DNA of 64,000 bases from NCBI RefSeq assembly GCF_022664455.2, contig NZ_JAKRKC020000002.1, forward strand, positions 372,001 through 436,000, in the 5' to 3' direction. Made by a program: the position numbers and the translations under genes. Shown piece by piece: positions 58,219 to 64,000 of the stretch. Position 1 is the stretch's first letter; each line of letters starts with the position of its first letter. The notes beneath the pieces were generated by a model. That model saw nothing but the letters and a program-made list of their open reading frames with translations. It made no database searches and was not told the origin of the DNA. The stretch comes from Actinomadura luzonensis (lineage in GTDB: Bacteria; Actinomycetota; Actinomycetes; Streptosporangiales; Streptosporangiaceae).

Positions 58219-59225
58219 AGGCTCTCCTTCACGTCGTTCGGCAGGTGGATCCCGCGTTCGGTCACGATGCGGGTCACCAGGTGGGGCGGGGTCACGTCGA
58301 AAGCGGGGTAGTAGCCGGTCACGCCCTCGGCGGCGGTGCGGACGCCGAGCGCGTGCAGCACGTCGTCGCCGTCGCGCCGCTCGATGACCACGTCGGCGGC
58401 CGTCGGCGCCTGCGGGTCCGGGGCGTCCACGAGCGCGTGGAACGGCACGCCGAAGGCCCGGGCGGCCAATGCCACGCCGAGCGTGCCGACCTTGTTGATC
58501 ACGTGGCCGTCCAGGGTCACCCGGTCGGCGGCGGTCAGCGCCACGTCCGCCAGCCCGTCCGCCAGGACCGCGGCCACCATGCCGTCGGTGATGAGCGTGG
58601 GCCGGTAGCCCATCTCCACCAGCGTCGCCGCGGTCAGCCGGGCGCCCTGCAGGTACGGGCGGGTCTCGGTGCAGACGAACTCCAGGCGCTTGCCCGCCGC
58701 CTCGGCCGCGCGCACGGTCGCGATCAGGTACGCGTCCGCCCAGCAGTGCGTGAGCACGCGCGAGCCGTCGTCCAGCAGCGTCGCGGCGTGCGCGCCGAGC
58801 GCGGCGCTGCGGGCGAGGTAGCCGTCCTCGTGCGCCCGGGCCGCCGCCTCGACCGCCGCGACCAGCGCGTCCCCGGCGAGCGGGTCGCCGCCCAGCGCCG
58901 CCGACAGGACGGCGTGCACGGCGTCCCTGATGTGGTTGTTCGTCGGCCGGGTGGCCACCAGCCGCGCCCCGGCCGAGCGCAGCCGCGCCGCCGCCTGCTC
59001 CGGCCCGTCGCGGCGGGCCTGGCGCGCGGCCAGCACCAGCCCGGCCGTGGCCGCGAACAGCGGGCCCGAGCTCTGCGTCACCATCCGCTCGATGGCCACC
59101 GCCACGTCCTCGCTGGTCGCGCAGCGCACCCAGCTCACCTCGAACGGGTAGACGCGGCGGTCCAGGATCTCCACCGCGCCGTCGGCCGCGTACCGCACCG
59201 ACGCCGCGAGCAGCGGATCGCTCAT
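58215..59225 (-). CDS. mtnA: Methylthioribose-1-phosphate isomerase-like protein
   Basis: The 336-residue protein belongs to the eIF2B/MtnA family. Cys161 in THCWAD, ETRPYLQGARLTA, Asp214 in LITDGM and NKVGTLGVA are present. The usual RGAP motif near residue 50 is QSSGP, and the Cys-to-Asp spacing is 53 residues, shorter than in standard MtnA and closer to ribose-1,5-bisphosphate isomerase relatives. Context with mtnK, mtnB and mtnC argues for the methylthioribose-1-phosphate step. The symbol is therefore provisional. Confidence 0.78.
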   Translation of the reverse strand: MSDPLLAASVRYAADGAVEILDRRVYPFEVSWVRCATSEDVAVAIERMVTQSSGPLFAATAGLVLAARQARRDGPEQAAARLRSAGARLVATRPTNNHIRDAVHAVLSAALGGDPLAGDALVAAVEAAARAHEDGYLARSAALGAHAATLLDDGSRVLTHCWADAYLIATVRAAEAAGKRLEFVCTETRPYLQGARLTAATLVEMGYRPTLITDGMVAAVLADGLADVALTAADRVTLDGHVINKVGTLGVALAARAFGVPFHALVDAPDPQAPTAADVVIERRDGDDVLHALGVRTAAEGVTGYYPAFDVTPPHLVTRIVTERGIHLPNDVKESL

Positions 59226-60094
59226 GCCGTCCTCTCCTTCCGGCGTGCCGCCGCGGCCACCACCAGGGCCAGCAGCGTGATCAGATACGGGGCCGCGTCC
59301 GCGGCCTGCTGCGGCAGCCCGAGCCCCTGCAACCGGAAGCCGAGCGCCTCGGCCGCGCCGAACAGCAGGCAGGCGCCCAGCCCGAGCCACGGCCGGGCGC
59401 CGGCCAGCATCACCGCCACCACGGCCACCCACCCCCGCCCGGCGCTCATGCCCTCGCTGAACAGGGTCACGTTGCCCAGGGCGAGCTGCGCCCCGCCGAG
59501 CCCGCACAGCGCCCCCGCGCCCAGCACGGCGGCGTGCCGGTAGCGCCGCACCCGCAGCCCGATCGCGCCGGCCGCCTCCGCGTGCTCGCCGATGCCGCGC
59601 AGCCGCAGCCCGGACCGGGTGCGGCCGAGCCACCACCCCGCCCACGCCACCAGCGCGAACGCGCCGGGAACCAGCGGGGACTGCGGCCCCAGCACCGGCG
59701 CCCCCAGCCCCAGCGCGGCCAGCGTCGGCAGCCCGGCCAGCTCGGGCGAGCTGAACGTGCCGCCGCTGCCGAACACCTGCCGCATGAGGAAGGCCGTCAG
59801 GCCGAGCGCGAGCAGGTTCGTGCCGACCGCGACCACCACCGGGTCGGCCCGGAAGGTCACCACGGGCACCGACAGCAGCAGGGCGTACAGGGCGGTGGCG
59901 AGCACCGCGCCCGCCACCCCCGCCCACGCGCTCCCCGTCACGTGGCTGGTCAGCACCGCCGTGAAGGCGCCCCAGAGGAGCTGGCCCTCCAGCGCCATGT
60001 TGAAGACGCCGGCCGCCGCGCACAGCAGCCCGCCCAGGGCCGCCAGCACGACCGGCGCGGTGGCGGTCAGCACCGCCGCGAGGAACGCGCTCAT
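59222..60094 (-). CDS. Nucleoside-type ABC permease 2
   Basis: The 290-residue membrane protein has about eight helices and the pattern GGLLCAAAGVFNMALEGQLL and LRGIGEHAEAAGAIGLRVRR, typical of BMP-linked nucleoside permeases (NupQ/YufQ type). Its ATG overlaps the stop of permease 1, and its own stop overlaps the mtnA-like start. It should import methylthioadenosine or another nucleoside with its partners. Confidence 0.87.
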   Translation of the reverse strand: MSAFLAAVLTATAPVVLAALGGLLCAAAGVFNMALEGQLLWGAFTAVLTSHVTGSAWAGVAGAVLATALYALLLSVPVVTFRADPVVVAVGTNLLALGLTAFLMRQVFGSGGTFSSPELAGLPTLAALGLGAPVLGPQSPLVPGAFALVAWAGWWLGRTRSGLRLRGIGEHAEAAGAIGLRVRRYRHAAVLGAGALCGLGGAQLALGNVTLFSEGMSAGRGWVAVVAVMLAGARPWLGLGACLLFGAAEALGFRLQGLGLPQQAADAAPYLITLLALVVAAAARRKERTA

Positions 60095-61167
60095 CCGCGC
60101 CTCCTCGCCGCCCGCACCACGGCGGCCACCGCGACGATCACGATGATCAGGCCCTGGACGATCTGGGTGAGCTGGCTCGGCACGCCCGCCTCCCGCTCCA
60201 TGCCCTGCCCGCCCGCCTGCAGGATCGTCAGCAGCGCCACCGACCCCGGGACCGCGAGCGGCCGGCCGGCGGCCAGCAGCACCGCGGCGACGGCGGTGAA
60301 GGTGTAGCCGGGCGCGGTCAGCGCGCCGTCCACGAACCGGTACGGCGGGCCCAGCACGATCAGGCCGCCGACCAGCCCGGCGAACGCGCCGCCCGCGGCC
60401 ATCGTCACCGTCGCCAGCCGGTCCACGCGGACGCCGCCGTAGCGGGCGAACTCGCGGTTCGCGCCGAGCGCGCGGATCTCGTAGCCCGGGACCGTGCGCG
60501 TGTCGGCCGGCAGCCACAGCGCGGTCAGGACGGCGACCAGCGGGAGGGCGAGCGTCACGTACGAGCTGCCGCCGAGCGCGGGCAGCCGCGCCGCCTCCGG
60601 CAGCAGCGGGGTCTGCGCGAGGCCCGTGCCCGGCTCGGCCAGCGGGAACCTGGCCAGGTAGGAGGCCAGCGACACCGCCGGGGCGCTCAGCAGCAGGGTG
60701 CTGACGATCGCCGGCACGCCGAGCCGGGTCCGCAGCGGCGCGGACAGCCCCGCCAGCAGCGCCCCCGCCAGCGCGGCGCCCGCGAGCGGCAGCGCGTACG
60801 AGCCGCCGGCGTGCAGGGCGAGCGCGGCCGCCGTGATGCCGCCCAGCGAGAGCTGGCCGTCGCCGCCCAGGTTGAACTCGCCGGCGCGCAGCGGGACGGC
60901 GAAGGCCACCGCCATGCCCAGCGTCGGCACGTACGCGGCGAGGGTGTACTCCAGGTTGCCGTCCAGCAGCGCGCCGCGCACCAGCGCCGGGTAGGCGAGC
61001 GACGGGTCCGCCCCGGCCGCGGCCATGACGAGCGTGGTCAGCGCCAGCGCGCCCGCCACGGACAGCAGCGCGGGGGACAGGACCGCCCGCCGCGCCGCCG
61101 CCCACCCGGGCCGGCGGGCGGCCCCGCCGGCGGACGGGGCGCGGGGCGCGGTCGCGGCCCGGCTCAT
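60091..61167 (-). CDS. Nucleoside-type ABC permease 1
   Basis: The 358-residue membrane protein has about eight to ten helices, LRAGEFNLGGDGQLSLGG and YEIRALGANREFARYGGV, the YufP/NupP pattern. It is basic at the N-terminus (inside). Its start lies at the ATPase stop with a four-base overlap (ATGA), and all downstream junctions in this operon are of the same kind. Confidence 0.87.
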   Translation of the reverse strand: MSRAATAPRAPSAGGAARRPGWAAARRAVLSPALLSVAGALALTTLVMAAAGADPSLAYPALVRGALLDGNLEYTLAAYVPTLGMAVAFAVPLRAGEFNLGGDGQLSLGGITAAALALHAGGSYALPLAGAALAGALLAGLSAPLRTRLGVPAIVSTLLLSAPAVSLASYLARFPLAEPGTGLAQTPLLPEAARLPALGGSSYVTLALPLVAVLTALWLPADTRTVPGYEIRALGANREFARYGGVRVDRLATVTMAAGGAFAGLVGGLIVLGPPYRFVDGALTAPGYTFTAVAAVLLAAGRPLAVPGSVALLTILQAGGQGMEREAGVPSQLTQIVQGLIIVIVAVAAVVRAARRRG

Positions 61168-62789
61168 CGGGGACTCCTCTCGTCGCCCCCGCCACCAGGG
61201 GGATCGGCGTCGGGGGACGCGGTGGCGGGGGACGCGGTGTCAGGGGGTGCGGTGTCAGGGGGTGCGGTGGCGGTCATGGCGGTGCCGGTCATCGCGGTGC
61301 CGAGACGTTCGTCCGTGGCCTCGGCCGCCGGCAGCTCGGCGACCACGCGGCCCCCGAACAGGACCAGCACCCGGTCGGCCAGGGCCCGCAGCTCCGACAG
61401 CTCGCTCGACTGCACCAGCACGGCCCGTCCCGCGTCGCGCGCCCCGGCCAGCAGCGCGTGGATCTGCTCCTGGGCTCCCACGTCCACGCCCTGCGTCGGC
61501 TCCTCCACGACCAGCACCGGCGTGTCCCTGGACAGCTCCCTGGCCAGCACCGCCTTCTGCGCGTTGCCGCCGGACAGGTGCGCGATGGGCGTCCGCACCG
61601 AGGCGGCGCGGATCCCGAACCGCGCGGCCAGGTCCGCGGCCCGCCGCCGCACCTCCGCCGGCCGCAGGAGGAAGCCGCGCTGGCCGCCCATCAGCAGGTT
61701 CTCGGCCAGCGACAGCTCGGGGGCGGTCGCCCGGCCCGCCCGGTCGGCGGGCACGTAGGCCACGCGCCGGTCCCGCCCGCCGCCGGCTCGCCGTCCCTCC
61801 AGGAGCACCTCGCCGGCGTCGATCCTGCCGAGCCCGGTGACGGCGTCGACCAGCTCGCGCTGCCCGCTGCCCGCCACGCCCGCCAGGCCGACGATCTCCC
61901 CGGCCCGCACCTCGAACGACACCCGGTCCAGGACGGGCACGCCGTCGTGGTCGCGGACGCTCAGCTCCCGCACCTCCAGCAGCGTCGCCCCGGTCTCGCG
62001 CCCGCCGGCGCGGGAGGGGGACGGCCCGTCCGCGGGCGCGCCGAGCGAGCGGCCGAGCATCGCGCGGACCAGCTCGTCCGCCGTCGTGGCGGCGGTGTCG
62101 AAACGGCCGGTCACCCGGCCGCCGCGCAGCACCGTCACCCGGTCGCTCGCGGCCAGGACCTCCTCCAGCTTGTGCGTGACCAGCAGCACCGACACGCCCT
62201 CGCCCGCCAGCCTGCGCACCATCAGGAACAGGCTCTCGGCCTCGCCCGGCGTGAGCACGGCCGTCGGCTCGTCGAGGATCAGCACCTCGGCCCGGCGGTG
62301 GAGGGCCTTGAGGATCTCCACCCGCTGCCGCACCCCGACCGGCAGGTCGCCGACGCGGGCCGCCGGGTCCACGCCGAGGCCGTGGCGCGCGGCCAGCTCG
62401 GCCACGGCCCGGCGCGCGGCCGTCCGGTCGAGCAGGCCGCGCCGCAGCGGCTCCGCGCCGATGACCACGTTCTCCGCCACGCTCAGGCCGGGGAAGAGCT
62501 GGAGACGCTGGTGGACCATGCCGAGCCCGTGCGCGATGGCGTCGGCGGGGGAACGCAGCCGCACCGGCGTCCCGGCCCGCAGCACCTGGCCGGCGTCGGG
62601 GCGGTGCAGGCCGTACAGGATGGACATGAGCGTGGACTTGCCGGCGCCGTTCTCGCCGACGACGGCGTGCACCTCGCCGGGCCGCACGGCGAGGTCGACG
62701 CCGTCGTTGGCCCGTACCTCGCCGAAGTGCTTGGTGACGCCCCGCAGCTCGACCGCCGCGACGCCGCCGGCCGCCTGAGCGCCGCTCAT
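61164..62789 (-). CDS. Nucleoside-type ABC ATPase (two domains)
   Basis: The 541-residue protein has two ABC domains: GENGAGKST with VLILDEPTAVL, and the second with GVAGSGQREL, LSGGNAQKAV and VLVVEEPTQGVDV. The first signature is LPVGVRQRV. In the second domain the Walker A Lys-Ser/Thr is GQRE, as in other BmpC/NupO-type ATPases, so one site is probably degenerate. The last 35 residues are an Ala/Pro/Asp/Thr repeat tail encoded by short tandem repeats. It starts with an ATGA overlap on the BMP gene. Confidence 0.87.
   Translation of the reverse strand: MSGAQAAGGVAAVELRGVTKHFGEVRANDGVDLAVRPGEVHAVVGENGAGKSTLMSILYGLHRPDAGQVLRAGTPVRLRSPADAIAHGLGMVHQRLQLFPGLSVAENVVIGAEPLRRGLLDRTAARRAVAELAARHGLGVDPAARVGDLPVGVRQRVEILKALHRRAEVLILDEPTAVLTPGEAESLFLMVRRLAGEGVSVLLVTHKLEEVLAASDRVTVLRGGRVTGRFDTAATTADELVRAMLGRSLGAPADGPSPSRAGGRETGATLLEVRELSVRDHDGVPVLDRVSFEVRAGEIVGLAGVAGSGQRELVDAVTGLGRIDAGEVLLEGRRAGGGRDRRVAYVPADRAGRATAPELSLAENLLMGGQRGFLLRPAEVRRRAADLAARFGIRAASVRTPIAHLSGGNAQKAVLARELSRDTPVLVVEEPTQGVDVGAQEQIHALLAGARDAGRAVLVQSSELSELRALADRVLVLFGGRVVAELPAAEATDERLGTAMTGTAMTATAPPDTAPPDTASPATASPDADPPGGGGDERSPR
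61191..61297 (-). repeat. Short tandem repeats encoding the ATPase tail
   Basis: Repeated GGGGGACGCGGTG and GGTGTCAGGGGGTGC-like units on the plus strand encode the low-complexity C-terminus (GTAMTGTAMT, PPDTAPPDTA). Confidence 0.6.
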
Positions 62790-63817
62790 CCGCCCAGCGG
62801 GTCGGCGACGACGGTCTTGCCGGCCACGATGTCGTCGCGGACCTGCTTGATTTTGGCGACCACGTCGGGGCTGGCGGCCACCGCGCAGCCGGAGGAGGCG
62901 AGGTCGTCGCCGAGGGCGTTCACGCCGACGCCGCCCTCCTTGAGCCCGTACACCTTGACGCCGCCGCCCCGGCCGGCCGCGATGTCGGCGATGGCCGCGC
63001 GCTCGGCGACGTCGACGTGCTTGAGCACGTTGTCGATGATCGTGCCGGGGCGCTGCGCGCACTGGTTGACGTCCACGCCGAACGCCTTGGCGCCGGCGGC
63101 CGCGGCGGCCTCGAAGACGCCCTGGTTGCCGGCGGACGCGGCGGCCGCCACGATGTCGGCGCCCTGACCGGTGAGCGTCTGGGCCTGGGACTTCGCGCGG
63201 GCCGGGTCGCTGAACGGGTTGCTGCCGCCGACGTAGAGCGGCGTCCCGGTGACGGAGCTCCTGACGGCCTTCGCGCCGGCGAAGAACGGGTCGATCCAGC
63301 GGTGCACGAACGGCGAGTCGAGCGCGGCCACCACGCCCAGCCTGCCGCTCCGGGTCAGCAGGCCCGCCTCCACCCCGGCCAGGTACGCCGCCTCGTGCTC
63401 GCGGAAGGACACGCAGGTCAGGTTGGGGGCCTGGTTCTCGGCGCACGAGTCGACCTGGAGGAACTGCTGGCCGGGATGCTGCTTCGGCACGGTGGCGAAC
63501 AGGTCGTCGAAGGAGAAGCTGACGCCGACGACGACGGTGGGCCTGGCCCGGACGGCGGCGTCGAGGTTCTGCGCGATGCTCGCCGGGTCCTTGCTCTCGT
63601 ACAGCTTGAACGAGGCGCCGATCTCCTTCGCCGCGGCCTTCGCGCCTTCGACGCTGAGCTGCAGGAAGCTGTTGGTCCCCACCGGGTTGGGCGTGATCAG
63701 GATGACGGACTTGCCGGAGGCGGCGGAAGGGGCGGCGGCCGGCCGGGCGGCGCCGCACGCCGTCAGGGCGAGCGCGGCGGCGGCCAGGGCGGCCAGAGGG
63801 GAGAAGGCGCGGTCCAT
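62786..63817 (-). CDS. BMP-family nucleoside-binding lipoprotein
   Basis: The 343-residue protein starts MDRAFSPLAALAAAALALTAC, a lipoprotein with Cys21. The mature part has the BMP/Med fold (SVILITPNPVGTNSFLQLSV, AVRARPTVVVGVSFSFDD, FREHEAAYLAGVEAGLL, FGVDVNQCAQRPG). It captures a nucleoside for the operon's permeases. I chose ATG 63817 because TATGCT lies seven bases upstream, suggesting a leaderless message; ATG 63829 or TTG 63838 are other starts. It heads the eight-gene salvage operon. Confidence 0.85.
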   Translation of the reverse strand: MDRAFSPLAALAAAALALTACGAARPAAAPSAASGKSVILITPNPVGTNSFLQLSVEGAKAAAKEIGASFKLYESKDPASIAQNLDAAVRARPTVVVGVSFSFDDLFATVPKQHPGQQFLQVDSCAENQAPNLTCVSFREHEAAYLAGVEAGLLTRSGRLGVVAALDSPFVHRWIDPFFAGAKAVRSSVTGTPLYVGGSNPFSDPARAKSQAQTLTGQGADIVAAAASAGNQGVFEAAAAAGAKAFGVDVNQCAQRPGTIIDNVLKHVDVAERAAIADIAAGRGGGVKVYGLKEGGVGVNALGDDLASSGCAVAASPDVVAKIKQVRDDIVAGKTVVADPLGG

Positions 63818-63824
63818 GGCGGCC

Positions 63825-63859
63825 AGCATAACATGCAAAGCCAGTAGGAAATGTTGACT
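63825..63859. promoter_or_regulatory. Divergent promoter region with sulfur-type element, copy f
   Basis: CATGCAAAGCCAGTAGG (63832-63848), five bases, TTGACT (63854-63859) read on the plus strand. On the minus strand TATGCT (63830 to 63825) serves the BMP gene. From AGTAGG on, copies a and f are nearly identical. Confidence 0.65.
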
Positions 63860-63907
63860 TTATGGGGGCCCACGACGGTGCCCGGAGCGCAGGCCCCCGC
63901 CCGGGAA

Positions 63908-64000
63908 GTGGGAGGCGGCGGGCGGTACCTGTTCGCGCTGTCGGTGGTGCGCTCGGTGCTGCTCACGCCGCTGGTGTCCCCGGCCACCGACGACACCGCC
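63908..64000 (+). CDS. Start of a membrane protein, possibly MFS transporter, 3'-partial
   Basis: From GTG 63908 the frame reads MGGGRYLFALSVVRSVLLTP, then LVSPATDDTA to the window end: a first membrane helix close to the N-terminus, as in many MFS transporters. GTG 63878 and ATG 63851 are in-frame alternatives; the ATG would overlap the TTGACT hexamer. Only 31 codons are visible, so the family call is tentative. Confidence 0.42.
   Translation, partial: MGGGGRYLFALSVVRSVLLTPLVSPATDDTA

Overview
The window is about 70% or more GC, densely packed, and full of stop-start overlaps of the ATGA or GTGA kind. Its families point to a filamentous actinomycete: a PASTA-less Ser/Thr kinase fused to WD40 repeats, a PAS-GAF-SpoIIE phosphatase, many TetR regulators, an ECF41 sigma factor, and EspC/WXG100-like proteins. 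A Streptosporangiaceae-type genome such as Nonomuraea is my best guess from family content, not a proven assignment. I see no rRNA, tRNA, CRISPR array, transposase or prophage gene. No gap between genes exceeds about 180 bases.

Left part (1-30.3 kb), mostly signalling and accessory metabolism. It begins with a 5'-cut WD40 propeller and a secreted cutinase/CARDB protein. Next is an oxidoreductase with a small ORF, divergent from a TetR gene across two tetO-like operators. An ECF41 sigma factor follows with its typical partners (carboxymuconolactone decarboxylase and NAD(P)-binding protein), then a kinase-WD40 sensor followed by a SpoIIE-type phosphatase. After that come small regulator/enzyme pairs: TetR/hydrolase, LysR/racemase, DeoR/NudK and TetR/SDR. 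A VTC-domain polyphosphate polymerase, DUF4956 and CotH operon is preceded by a hairpin that can hide its Shine-Dalgarno sequence. Two aldehyde dehydrogenases flank an IclR regulator, and the same operator appears in both intergenic gaps. Two beta-propeller proteins close this part.

Centre (30.4-36.3 kb). One 1956-codon gene encodes a secreted or membrane-anchored protein with a PD-(D/E)XK-like N-terminal domain, a membrane hairpin, a von Willebrand type D domain, and ten tandem repeats of about 105 residues, each with a CxxxC pair. A strong bidirectional terminator ends it.

Right part (36.4-64 kb), a sulfur and methionine island. It holds a taurine/sulfonate ABC operon with TauD, a LanC-like protein, a shortened FAD/NAD protein, metX-metY-CoA-binding, OsmC and FAD-monooxygenase genes, and acireductone dioxygenase (mtnD). 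Two convergent salvage operons follow. The plus-strand operon carries a sugar-type ABC importer and mtnK. The minus-strand operon carries a BMP-type nucleoside importer, an mtnA-like gene, a nucleoside hydrolase, mtnC and mtnB. Together they can import methylthioadenosine and methylthioribose and return the methylthio group to the methionine keto acid. A five-gene cassette resembling a type VII secretion substrate/toxin locus is attached directly behind mtnK.

A recurring 17-bp element ending in AGTAGG, usually 2-5 bp from a TTGAYN -35 hexamer, lies at six promoters of this island. Several of the associated genes look leaderless, with a -10 hexamer 7-8 bp before the start codon. I regard this candidate sulfur regulon, together with the toxin-like cassette inside the methionine salvage locus, as the most promising undescribed biology here.
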